From NCBI RefSeq assembly GCF_027409185.1, contig NC_084460.1, forward strand, positions 145,250,569-145,314,568: a stretch of 64,000 nt of DNA. The letters are read 5' to 3'. Below the pieces are notes generated by a model. That model was not told the origin of the DNA and searched no databases. It was given only the letters and a program-made list of their open reading frames with translations. Position 1 is the stretch's first letter. Every line of letters begins with the position of its first letter. This DNA is from Cynocephalus volans (taxonomy: Eukaryota > Chordata > Mammalia > Dermoptera > Cynocephalidae). A program made the translations under genes and the position numbers. Below, in pieces: positions 23,256 to 34,370 of this stretch.

Positions 23256-24929
23256 AATCTCTACACTCTCACCAAGTTCCTGTAAACATTTGGAAACTGA
23301 AAATCTGCTCATTTTCCCAAAGAAACATAAGAGGTACGGAAATGAAGCAGTATTATTTGGGCATTGATTTTCCTTGGAAACTCCAAACTGAAGGGAAATA
23401 GCGTGTCTTTCTTCTATTTCCAAACCCATCCTTGAACAATTCTGAAATTCCCTTAGTACTTCCGAAGGATCCCCAGAAGGATGAAATCAAATTTGTTCTA
23501 CAAGGTATTGTGAACTAATCAGGAAGTCATCCATACGCAACTAGTCATAACAATTAAAACTACACATTGTGTCCTCAGGGTTCACTGTAGGGACTTGTTC
23601 ATAAAACATCACTAAACGAAGTTTAGAATAAGCTTGTGTTTCTTCCACTTACATCTCTTAATGGTGCCACTGTCCAACTTCTACTTAATTTGATTTCCAT
23701 TTTGAAATCGCAAAGATACCTTAGAATTAATGTGTCCAATCAGAGATTAAGATCCTCCTCTATACTACCCCAAACCAAATCTTTTTCTAGTGTTCCCTGT
23801 CACAGGGAACAGGGTCACCAAACGAGCATTTAAGAAAGCTACAAACCAGGGACACATATCTTCAACACAAACCTCACTCTCAACCCCATTGCTGCAACCA
23901 CTGTCAACTCCTCTAGGTATTATCAGCTTAAGGTGTCATAAATCCAGCTATTTCTATATACACATTTACCCTCAAAATCTAAGATTGATTAATATCTTAT
24001 CTGGATTTATTAAATAACCTCATAACTACACTATGCGCCTCTATTAGCACAGTCTTCCATCCCACACTGACACCACACTGATCTTTATAAATGTACATCT
24101 TCTCACTACCACCACTCTATTCACACACACTCTTCCCACATAAAATATATAAATAGCTCATTGCACATACAATAACTAAAATTCTTAAGCCTGACTTTCC
24201 TTGTCCCTATACTGAAAAATAGACCGATAATTAACTATACACAGTTAAGGGGCTCTTTGGCATTGTACTATGGGTTTCAAAAGGGTGATGGGAGGATTCA
24301 TTTTATCTTTTAATGTAATTTTCCACAAACTTTTTGAAGTACACTATGTGTACCCTATTTACTGTAACAATAGCTGCATATACAGATATTTCCCGGTATC
24401 TTAGTGGATTGACACAATAGAAGGTACCTGCTCTCCTTCATGTAAAATGAAACTACGTGTTTCTAATTGAAAGACCCTATTCTACTCCACTTGGTGATTT
24501 GGAGTCCTAGACTCCTTCCACCTTGTCACTCAAGTGTTTTCCACATATGACTTCCTTCACTGTCTGTTCTCATCAGGATCACAAGAGAAAGTTCTCAGAC
24601 GATTCTGGGCGTGAGGTGTTTATGAGTCAGAAATATAGTGATGTATATTACTCTCAATCCTAAACTCAGTCATATGACCACAGTTAACTGAAAAGGAAGC
24701 CTGTGTGTGTAAGAAGAAGAGAAAATAGACTTGGTGGTCAGCCAACTGTTACTTCTACTGTGTTTCCTCAGGTTATCATTTACCTGTTTTACCCTCCTTC
24801 CCACATGTAAGACACTTTCAGCCTCTCCACAAGGGAGTAAAATCCGATTCCCATCTCGTCCCTATCACAACAAAAACTAGGATCTCCAGGTAATATTCTG
24901 TTTCTTCATCAAATCCAGGTGTGGCTGTT
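23256..24929. other. Copy C intergenic sequence, no gene
   Basis: 23256-23740 aligns with 2790-3270. After that the sequence has no match in copy A, and parts (about 24390-24800) look like a decayed repeat I cannot name. It contains a short mariner-related element at 24266-24344. Confidence 0.5.
24266..24344. repeat. Short mariner-derived MITE-like element
   Basis: About 79 bp with imperfect inverted ends: 'gggtttcaaaagggtgatgg' on the left and 'ttttccacaaactttttgaa' on the right, similar to the ends of the mariner at 32385-33648. TA flanks are present or nearly so. Confidence 0.55.
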
Positions 24930-25560
24930 ATTTGTCTAGGTAACAAAAATTTCTTTAAGATACGTATATATATATTTTTTGCTACTGTAGTAATTACATG
25001 CTCCCAGTGTACAATTTTTGTAGGATTTAACTGTCATCCTATGGAACACATGAAATTTACAAAGGTGTCCATCATACTTATCAGGTCCAACTATCATGAT
25101 ATCATCAACATAATAGACAAGCTGCTGTTCTTTAAAATGTTCAGTGAATATAGTTTCCTTCAGACAGAGCAGAAGAGTTAGCACAGCCCTGGGACAAGAT
25201 CATTGATATATACTGTTGCCCATCCCAGGTGAACATAAAAAGTTCATAATCAGAATTGAAAACAATACCTTTTCCGCATCAATAGCCACATGTCTCACAC
25301 CAGATATTGTATTGAAGTGTTCCAGCAAGTGTAGCACATCTGGCAAAACCACAGCAATTGGGACTATAACATGCCTATTTGTGGCTGTCTACAATTACCA
25401 GTCATGTCCTACACGATTTTTGTAGAGACTAGGGTCGAAAATCAATAAGGATATTATGGCCAGCACCACCATTGCAGCCCTTGAGTCTCTGAGAGTGTCA
25501 CTAATCACTGCCATTGCACAGGAAATACCTGATATGTCTCTCTGACATAGAAACCTTTCC
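24930..25560 (-). mobile_element. ERV-L pol (reverse transcriptase) fossil fragment
   Basis: On the minus strand a short frame shows the reverse-transcriptase signature YVDDIMIVG, typical of ERV-L pol. It is a broken, ancient fragment with no LTR of its own beside it. Confidence 0.65.
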
Positions 25561-28234
25561 AGTTACTGAAGCTGACAGACTCCACATGGGGAAGCCCCTT
25601 AAGGACTATTTGGAAAGAGCTGCTTGTTAAAAGAAGCCCACAAGAGTTTGCAAGTCCTTTAAACACAAGGAGAAACATGACCTAGTTCTGCCTTTATCTG
25701 AGGTGCTTTGACTACCTTCAGGAGCTGGACTACTCAAAGAGTGTTAAATCACCGAACCTGGAGGAAAAAATGTGTGTATATACACAGTGGCTCTCTTGGG
25801 TTACAAGGATTGCCTCTGATATTTGGCATGTGGAAATCTTCCATGAGTTTCCCTCAGTAAAAAATTTTGTTCTTGGTGGACTTTTATGGTTTGTTCATCC
25901 CTTCCAAGGCAAAGTTTTCCGACTCCATGGTATTGCAGTAATTCGAAAATCATCTCCAAAGGTATTGCTGAAGGATAGAAAGGAAATGTCACATGGTGTT
26001 AAATTTTCTTTTGCAAATAGTGAAAACTCAAAACTCAGCCTTTCTTATTTTAAAAATCAATTTAAGAACAGTGCAGTATTGCATAAAAAATAAATACATG
26101 AATTTAATAAGAGCTACACATAAGCAAATGAAATTACCTGCAAATTCAAGGAACTCAGTAAATCACCCAAGTAGAAAGTCACATTCAGCCTGAGTCCTCC
26201 CATTGGTGGTACTGCAGGGACACCTGGTGTCATCACAATGTATGGGACTGAGAGAGACAAATTTCAAAGCCATCCTCTGCCTAACTACGTTGTAAGCCAT
26301 GTCCCATAGTTGTGAAGGGAAGACGAAAAGAGGGCTCCTTTCCACAGTCTTAAACAGGACTCCGGGCAGAAGACTCCTCCGTCAGGCTCCATCAAAGCTC
26401 GCTACGAACCTCTAGAACTCCAGATTGAAGCCTGGGAAACAAACCTAGGACACAGTCATCTGACTGCTTCCCTTTCCTATCTACATCCACCTTCTTCTCC
26501 CCTTATCACTCACGTGACAAAACACAGGCTTATATTATTACCTCTCTTACTTCATAGCCTCCATGGACCATAAAGAAACCAGCCTCAGCCTACAAGTCAC
26601 GGCTAGATTTACAGTACAGAACTCTAATCTAACACTTCCAGCTTCTTAATATACTAAAGAGTTAGGTAAGGGAAATTAATAAATATTCTTTCAGACAAAT
26701 TTCTGTTTCTAAGGTGACAAAATGAATTTTCTTTCTCTTTGCATCACTTCTAGAACAATTTGAAATACACTGCCAGACAAATAGAAACCTTATGCTAACT
26801 ACAAGGCCAGTCTATACTCAGAGAGGCAACAGAGAAAAGAAAATTAATAGTTTTTATCCTCTTCACCCCATTACATTCCTTCCTTAAATCCAATTTTCTG
26901 TCTACTTTACAGACCACTGTAGTTTGGCTAAGTAAACTGCATATTGGATGAAAGTCTTTCTTTCTACTAGGAAGCTGCCTCCACCTATGGTACCGCCCAC
27001 CCCTGCCCCACAGATCCCAGCTCCATGGTCAGCACGGCCTCCCTTGTGTGAGTATAAATGTACAGTGAGTCTTAACTGCAGGCTGAGCAGTTATCTTTGC
27101 AAAGGTGTAGAAAAGTGAAGGCTTTCTCCCCAATCCTAATTTTTCTCTTTCTCCTCTCCCACACGCCCGCTCCCACCTGAGGTGTAGCTCCACCTCTGCC
27201 GTGGCTGTCTGGCTTACGTGGAAGCAGGTGCTGGATGAGCTGATTCTTAGATTAATTGACTCCACTTGCTGAGCCCCCAGGATCCCTCACACAGGCCTTG
27301 GCTACTGTATGACAAGCTTCAGGTTCTTTTTCAGACTCCAGTAGAGACTCTGAATATGCCTACCTACACCTAGTTTATACCATACATCCAGGCCACCTCC
27401 CATGAATTGAGTTATCACTGTTGGATCGGGGCTGTTCTCGGTGAAATGTGACTCTTTCAAAAATTCAGAGTTCAAGAAGAGGAGTTAATCAATTGCCCTT
27501 TATCTTTCTACTTCCCACCCTTTCTTTCATGCAGCTATAATCTGGCCTGGAGCTAAGAATAGTCTATAATAATAGTCAATAATTTTATTAAGCAGTTACT
27601 GGAATAAATATAACAAGATCCACTATATCCTAATGGCAGAAAAGAATTTAATTTCAATCTTTCTGTTTTTATATATGGGATGGTATACGAGAATATGAGA
27701 GGAGAGTGTGTATGTGATCAGTTGGAAGTGGAGTGAAGGTCCCTGAGACCCCTCTCTGTCCTACTCACATCCTCTCACTCTGGACGGGGCATGTTACCAT
27801 CTTTTACAGACAAAGTCACTGCCTGATGGAACTGGTGATCTGGTCTCTCTTGAATGAGAGAGGGACTGGGTGCCCTCCAAGGCCGTCTAAGGCTGTTCTG
27901 CCTCTCTCAGCTCTCTTTAATGATGTGGTTACCCTCAGGGTCTCTGTTACGTCCTCCGTCTACATATACCAGCCCACCTTCTGCTATGCAGACGCCTCAT
28001 CCCTTGCAGGAGTCAGTCTGCTCGCTGCTTTCAGTCACTGCAGGAATTTCTAGGTCCTGGTCATTCAGTGTGACAGTGAGGAGAAGACTTCAATGCTAAA
28101 CTGTGACTATCTCCTGCCTACACACTTCAAGGGACCAAGTTTACTTTGAGGTAGTCAGATAAGGAAGGAGCAGAGCCAGAAATGTTTCCTTTCCAGTCCC
28201 CTAAATTGGAATTGAGACAAAAGACCCTCTCCGC
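25561..28234. other. Copy C intergenic sequence with B counterpart 49360-51629
   Basis: Noncoding. 25870-26300 aligns with 5610-6500, and 26300-27990 aligns with 49490-51629 in copy B; copy A has lost this part. Within it, 26661-27470 is about 99% identical to 50311-51119 while the flanks are near 86%. The short open frames at 27733-28053 are not shared as frames with copy B. Confidence 0.6.
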
Positions 28235-28388
28235 TAAGTCTACTTGTAATGGGCAGAATAATGCCCCTCCCACAGATGTCCACATTTTAGTCCCCAGAAC
28301 CTGTGACTATGTTAGTTTACCTGGCAAAGTACTTAATGTTCCTATGGAATTAAGGTTTTTAATCAGCTGGTTTAAAATAGAGATATCA

Positions 28389-28487
28389 GGAGCTGGTTGG
28401 TGAACTCAGTTGGTTAGAGCATGTTGTTGATAACACCAAGGTTCAAGGTTCGATCCGTATATTGACCAGCTGCTAAATAAAATAAAG
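28389..28487 (+). repeat. tRNA-Ile-derived SINE, monomer type, in copy C
   Basis: Close to tRNA-Ile: GGTGAACTCAGTTGGTTAGAG (A box region), TTGATAACACCAAGG (anticodon arm) and GGTTCGATCC (B box), then an A-rich tail. It is inserted inside the MLT1-type LTR and is absent from A and B. It is a retroposed SINE and not a functional tRNA gene: the arms do not pair fully and a tail follows. Confidence 0.85.
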
Positions 28488-28582
28488 TAGATCATCTTGG
28501 ATTATCTGAGTGAGCCCAATGTAAACACAAGGAGCCTTAAAGTGGAAGAGGGAGGCTGAGCGTCAGGATGAAAGGAAGACCT

Positions 28583-28822
28583 GTGGGAACAGGGCACCCC
28601 TTCTGCACTGACTTCCAGAAAATGGTTCTCCGTTCCTCCCTGAGGACACCGTGTTGGATGAGAGGAGTTTGAGAGAAGAATGAACCAAGCTGTATCCTTC
28701 CCCTCCCCTGTCAGCCCTGGAGGGAAAGGGCATTTTCTTTTTCACCTTTGAAAGGCGTTGTGGGTCTGTCTTTAAATGGTTAACAAAAAAAAAAAAAAAA
28801 AAATTATATATATAAAAAAAAA
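28583..28822 (+). repeat. A-tailed insertion of unknown origin
   Basis: About 240 bp, relatively GC-rich, ending in an A run (28785-28802) plus an AT/A tract, inside the MLT1-type LTR and absent at the matching place in A (about 7240) and B. The form suggests a retroposed RNA such as a short processed pseudogene or unlisted SINE; I do not recognise the source. Confidence 0.5.
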
Positions 28823-29099
28823 ACCATAGGCACAGAGAGATGGAGGAAGGGCCCATGAGCCAAAGTATGTGGGGGCCCTCTAGAAGCTGTAAAAGAAAAG
28901 GAAACAAATTCTCTTCTGGAGCCTACAGAAAGAAATGCAGCCCCACCAACACTTTGACTACAGCCCAGTGAGATTCATGTCAGATTTCTGCACTCCAGGA
29001 CTACCATAATACATTTGTGTTGTTTAAACCACTAAGTTTATAGTAATTTGTTACAACATCAACAGAAAACACACTATCCCGTGCCTGCCTAAATTGCCT

Positions 29100-31001
29100 C
29101 TCCCCTTTCCGAATCCCCATCCTCTCCAAAGGGGGAAATTAAAACCCACACCTGATTCTTACCGACCACTGCCATCTTCTGATTTTTCTCATAATCTCCC
29201 CAGGAGAGAATAAATGGACTTTTCCCCCTATTACAGCATCATCAATTCCTGCTTCTGACAGAGAAGCTAGCTTAAGTTCTTCTAGTCAAAGTCAGAAAGA
29301 CCAGAAAAAGTCAGTCCCCAAAACCTAGTGAAAGATGTACAGATACCAAAGAAGGACATAAATGATTTAAAAGTCTACTCTTAAGGCAAGTACTAGCATT
29401 TTCCCACCTCAAAAATCATGAAAAAAAAATACGTTATAGCAGGAAATAAAATTTTGATTGTTTAATATTTGCAATAATATTGTCCCAATTGACTATACAA
29501 CCTCCTGTGGCTGCTCTCTTCCTGGGGTGTTGAGAGGATGACAGCCCTGCTCTGTATAAATTTGGCTGAGAAAAGCATATAGAATGTAGTACACTGCTGG
29601 GTCACACCATAATTTAGTAGGGATTTTTCTTAAAATAATAAAGGTTCATAGGTGACAGAAAAGTCACCTATGAACTGTATTGACATGCAGCAGTCATATA
29701 GCACACTGAAGAAAACGGAGAAAGTTTTGCCACTGGGATTGATGAGGCTTGATGGAGATAAGAAATTCTACAGAGATTCTGCAACCACAGGGAGTGACCT
29801 GCTCAGAATGGACGCCACACAGCAGAAGGCACAGCTCAGATGCAGTGAGAGAATCAAGTTCTAAGGAAACTGAGCCCAAAACAAACTGTGCCTGAGGCAA
29901 GTCTGCCCCACCTTGATTGGATTATTGGGTTATAGAACTTAAGAAATTGCTATTTCTTTAAATTAAAAAAAAAAAAAAAACAGGGAGGGGCAAAAGGAAC
30001 GTATGTGTATGGGAAAAACTTTTGTTTTCATTACAGTATCTATTAGGAATAAGTAATCAAGTCAGAAGCCCAAAGCGTGACCACTCACAAAAGGGCCAGA
30101 CAGAAAACAAACACTTTCAGTAAGGAGAGAAATCAACTTAATTTATTTAATTGACAGCTGACCAAGGACATCTGCTATATCAAGTAGTGATCAATTTCAG
30201 AAAAAAACCCTATTCACATTACATGTGTGTGTCACAAATGAGATTCTCAGTAGGATTATTTAATAAATTAAAAGTAGACGTTTTGGAAGAACTCAGAAAC
30301 ATTCTAATTATGTTGCGGAAATTTACTTTACATTACTATAGCATTTTATCAGCACCACACTCTCCCAATGTTACTAACACGTTTTAGTTGTTACATTTAT
30401 ATATCTTTCAATGAAGGCAATAAAAGTATGTCATTTTCAAAAATTACTTATAATCCCCACAGAAATATTCATTTTAAATATTTTAAGAGAATATATGTTG
30501 TCATATTTAGTCTAACAATATTATTTTAATTTACATACTGTTTGGATCATTGTAAATATCTATTGAAGAGAAAATTTGAAAAAGGCCTTGCTCAAGAATT
30601 ATTTAGTAGTGCATCAATACTTTTTTAAAACAAGGATTTCTACAGGCTGAATCTTTCCTTAAAAGAATATAAGTAAAAGAGTTTTAAAATGTTTACATCT
30701 GGAAAACAAGAGTTCATTTATGTTACAAAGGATTGGCAATTTGGTGATTGCAGTTTTCAGTTTTATTCTTAAGTATGGATTGTAAACAAATAAGTGGAGT
30801 CAGTCTTTAAAGTGCTTATTAACTATCTTGATGATCATAATTAATAACTAAAACAAGCATATCTAGTATAAATATTTTTATTCATTCATTTAACAATATA
30901 TTAGGTCCCTACTATGTGCAAAACACAAGACTGGATAGTATAATTTATTTAAACAGAGAGAAAATGAAAAGAATCATGGAAGTTTTCCTGAAAAAATTTT
31001 A
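29100..31001. other. 3' flank of OR2, no gene
   Basis: Noncoding, aligned with 8141-10238 in copy A but without the solo LTR and L1 end found there. There is an A run at 29967-29982. Identity with copy A rises close to OR2 (about 30960 on), where the converted tract begins. Confidence 0.6.
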
Positions 31002-31895
31002 TTACTTTATCGCTTTTCTCAGTGCACCTAAAACTTCCTTGTTTCTTAGGCTGTAAATAAAGGGGTTTAGCAGGGGAATTATAATCGTGTAGAACAGTGC
31101 ATACATTTTATCCTGGTATTTATCTCGGCCAGACCCAGGACGTACATACATGAAGAAGAGCGTGCCATAGAGCAAGGAGACAGAGAGCAGATAGGCACAG
31201 CGTGTGGAGAAGGCTTTGCTTCTGCCTTTCTCAGGCTTCTTTTTCAGGATGGCATAGAGGACACGGTTATAAGAAACTATGATGGTCATAAAAGTAAAAG
31301 CTTGTATAAAAGTAGCAAAAATAAAAAGTACTAATGCATTAATAGAAGTGTCAGTACAAGAAATTGTATATAGTAACAAGATCTCACAGGAGAGATGATG
31401 TATTATATTGGACCTGCAGAAGGTTAATCTAAACAATAATTCTACATGAATTATGGGATATAGAAAACCAATTGCATATGAAATACTTATCAACCATGTG
31501 CAGAGTATGCTGAACATCACCACTGGGTAAAGTAAGGGGTTACATATGGCTACATAGCGGTCATAGGACATTGCTACCAGAAGGAAACATTCTGTGTTTG
31601 CACTAGAAGCAAAAATATAAAACTGGGTGATGCACTCAGCCAGAGGTATCATATGATACTCAGATAAAAAATTTACAAGCAACTTGGGAGTCACAGAGGA
31701 TGAAGACCAATCATCTGCAAAGGCTAAACTGCCAAGGAACAAGTACATGGGGGTGTGAAGGTGAGGGTCCCTCCAGATGACAGCAATCAGTCCAAGGTTG
31801 CCCACCATGGTGATGAGGCAGACCACGAAGAACACCAGGAACAGGGGCAGCTGCAGCTCTGGACGATCTGTTAGTCCTGTGAGGACAAACTCCAT
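31002..31895 (-). CDS. OR5AC: OR2: olfactory receptor with lost ancestral start, OR5AC-type (297 aa from first in-frame ATG)
   Basis: Paralog of OR1 inside older copy C. The frame is open through all seven membrane segments and ends in a normal PLLNPFIY and basic tail. Compared with OR1, 4 bp are missing just after the ancestral ATG, so that ATG (at 31917-31919) now reads another frame and stops after about 15 codons. The first in-frame ATG is at 31893-31895, giving MEFVLTGL as N-terminus. This removes about 12 residues, including the N-glycosylation site that OR1 and OR3 carry. An upstream GTG in frame at 31937 is not a credible mammalian start. Other departures are KAFSTR in place of KAFSTC in TM6, MSYDRY in place of MAYDRY, and FADDW in TM2. 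The protein could be made from the inner ATG if ribosomes pass the overlapping short upstream frame, or the gene may be a young pseudogene. Confidence 0.8.
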   Translation of the reverse strand: MEFVLTGLTDRPELQLPLFLVFFVVCLITMVGNLGLIAVIWRDPHLHTPMYLFLGSLAFADDWSSSSVTPKLLVNFLSEYHMIPLAECITQFYIFASSANTECFLLVAMSYDRYVAICNPLLYPVVMFSILCTWLISISYAIGFLYPIIHVELLFRLTFCRSNIIHHLSCEILLLYTISCTDTSINALVLFIFATFIQAFTFMTIIVSYNRVLYAILKKKPEKGRSKAFSTRCAYLLSVSLLYGTLFFMYVRPGSGRDKYQDKMYALFYTIIIPLLNPFIYSLRNKEVLGALRKAIK

Positions 31896-31965
31896 AACCT
31901 GTGTCTTGTGTGAATCATATTTACTCAGACTGATCACTGCAATGAGAGAGTTAATAAATAAAAAT
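31896..31965 (-). promoter_or_regulatory. 3' splice site, old start and out-of-frame upstream ORF before OR2
   Basis: The minus strand shows the same CAG|TGATCAGTCTGAG acceptor as OR1, with a shorter pyrimidine stretch. The ATG in the position of OR1's start is followed by a different frame because of the 4-bp loss, and it stops inside the OR2 coding region. This short frame overlaps the first usable OR2 ATG and would be expected to lower translation from it. Confidence 0.65.
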
Positions 31966-32384
31966 ATTAATCAAGGTTCATGTGAAATAACATTGGTATC
32001 CCATTGCAATTCCTGTGTTTTAGTTGTTCCTTACTAAACAAGTATAAAGGTAAAGTGTTTCTACTTTTAGCACACAAATAGGATTATTAAATATATTACA
32101 AATAATTTTGAGATGTAAAGTTTTTTTAAGAATATTACTTGAAGGGTTAAGGAGGAGGGTGTAGATGCCAACTTACCAGTCCTATAACCTGTCACATAAA
32201 TACCTTAGAAGTGAATGTATTAAGAGTGAAGTATTATATAGAATTAAGAATAAATTTTTCACAGTCTACTTATATTTTATGCTAAGACTTCAGAAAATGA
32301 GTGTCTGGTTTAGGTTCTAAAGTGTTTTCTCACTTTCTCAGGAACATTCACATTTATTTTGCAAAAAATAAAAATTACCTCTAA

Positions 32385-33648
32385 AGGGGACCTTCAAAAA
32401 GTTAATGGGAAAGATATATTATGAAAAACAATGCATTAATTTCAAAATTTTTTGCACCAAAATAAACGTGCACCAACTTGTTATAATATGTTTGAACAGG
32501 ACTACTATGAGGCCCTAAGAAGGATATCAATTTCAAAAGAGTCCCTATCAGAGCAACATGAATTCTGCTAAAATTGAAGCAAGTATAAACATCAAATTTA
32601 TGGTGAAGCTTGGGTGGAAGAGTGATGAAATCACTGATGAAAACTTTATGGGGACAATGCCCCCAAGGAAATCAGCAATCTACAGGTGGATAACGCATTT
32701 TAAGAAGAGACAAGATGGTGAAGATGAAGCCCACAGCTGCAGACCATTCACATCAATATGCAAGAAAAAAACTAATCTGGTGTGTGCCCTAGTTGAAGAG
32801 GATCATCAATTTACAACAGAAACAATACCCAATACCATAGACAACTCAATTGGTTCAGTTTACACAATTTTGACTGAAAAATTAAAGTTGAGCTAATTTT
32901 TTGTTCAATGGATACCAAAAGCATTGTGCCTAGATGAGCTGCAGACAAGAGCAGAGCTTTCAATGCATTGCTGAAACAAGTCAGAACAAGATTTTGAAGC
33001 ATTTCTTCAAAGATTCATAGCAGAAGATGAAACATGGCTTTACCAGTATGATCCTGAAGACAAAGCACAATCAAAGCAATGGCTACCAAGAAGCAGAAGT
33101 GGTCCAGTCAAAGGAAAAGCAGGACCGGTCAAGAGCAAGGGTCATGGCAACAGTTTTGGAGGGATGCTCAAGGCATTTTTCTTGTTGACTTTCTGGAGAG
33201 CCAAAGAACGATAATATCTGTTTATTTCCGGAGTGTGTGAAGAAAGGTTGCCAAAGGTTTAGTAGAAAAATACTCAGGAAAGCTTCACCAGAGAGTCCTC
33301 AACAACAACAATGCTCTTGCTTATTCCTGTCATCAAACAAGGCCAATTGTATGAGAATTTTGATTGGAAATCATTAGGCATCCACCTTACAGTCTTGATT
33401 GGCTCTTTTTGATTTCTTTTTGTTTCCTAATCTTAAGAAAATCTTTTTTTTTCTTCAGTTAATAATGTAAAAAAGATGGCATGGCTAAATTTCCAGGATC
33501 CTCAGTTCTTTAGGGATGGACTAAATGGCCGGTATCATCATTTACAAGTGTCTTGAACTTGATGGAACTTACTTTGAGAGATAAAGTTTATAATTTTTTA
33601 CTTTTATCTTTTCATTTAATTTTCCACTAACCTTTTGAAGTCCCCTTA
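32385..33648 (+). mobile_element. Full-length but inactive mariner-family DNA transposon
   Basis: About 1.26 kb with terminal inverted repeats (left 'ggggaccttcaaaaagttaa', right end reading 'cctttgaagtcccctta'-like in reverse) and TA at both sides. The N-terminal helix-turn-helix half of the transposase is open from 32558 to 32896 (SAIYRWITHFKK and SCRPFTS motifs). The first catalytic Asp region is visible as EDETWLYQYDPED (about 33020-33065). Around 33300 the expected HDNAPAH reads NNNNALAY, so the second catalytic Asp is lost, and several stops follow. Absent from A and B at the matching site (about 11625), so it entered after the A/C split. Confidence 0.85.
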
Positions 33649-34288
33649 TATATCTGGTATTAAAGATATATCTCATTCTTTCCTCCAAGTCATTAATGGG
33701 TTGATAATAGGACAGCAATTTAAAATCCCATTTTCACTGTTTTCTATCCGTTAGCATTATGTTAGCTAGTTATATTTTCCTCAAAATCACCCCCAAAGTT
33801 CTAATCTACTCATTTGATTATACATTCCTCAAAACCCACCATGTTTCTCTTTAAAAATTTTCTCCAAAAATCCCACATGTAAACACAATTTATTCACTTC
33901 ATCCACAAATATTTATTTAGTACCTCTCAAGTTAGAGCAATGCCATTCTGAACTCAGGCACACATAGACCTGTATGTAACTCTGCTGTAAAGCCTGTGAT
34001 GCTACAATGACCCCTATTTTAAGAATAGGGAAAAAACAAAGACACTACCCAGCTTATTTGCAGATCTGAGATACATCTAAGAGCTATCATTAAATATGCC
34101 AATGTAGACAATTATCATCCAGTTATCTAAGGTTATCTCTTAATAACAGTATTTCAGAGGCAAATAATTTTAACTCAAAAATAAGGCACAATATGGAAAA
34201 TTTAAGAAGGATGAGGTTGATGAAAATGCAATTTTGACAAGAATAATCTTTGAAAAGTAAAAATGTGTAAAATAATTAAAATATTTTA

Positions 34289-34370
34289 TGTGAGGTTACT
34301 TCAAAAAGTTTGTGGATAAATGGATTTAAAAGAATACAAATCTTGCCATGAACTTATTGAAGATCCCTCT
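34289..34370. repeat. Mariner-derived MITE, about 82 bp
   Basis: Inverted ends 'ggttacttcaaaaagtttgt' and 'catgaacttattgaagatcc' in an insertion that copy A lacks: A reads 'attttatatagaaa' straight through at about 13310-13325, showing the empty TA site. The ends match the mariner at 32385. Confidence 0.8.

Larger units (their letters stand above)
28235..29075 (+). mobile_element. MLT1-type MaLR LTR (copy C), with two later insertions
   Basis: Counterpart of 7001-7697. It is enlarged by a SINE (28389-28487) and an A-tailed block of unknown origin (about 28583-28822). Confidence 0.7.

Noticed and set aside
28389-28472. Possible tRNA-Ile gene
   Set aside because: Imperfect arms, an A-rich tail and insertion inside an LTR mark it as a tRNA-derived SINE.
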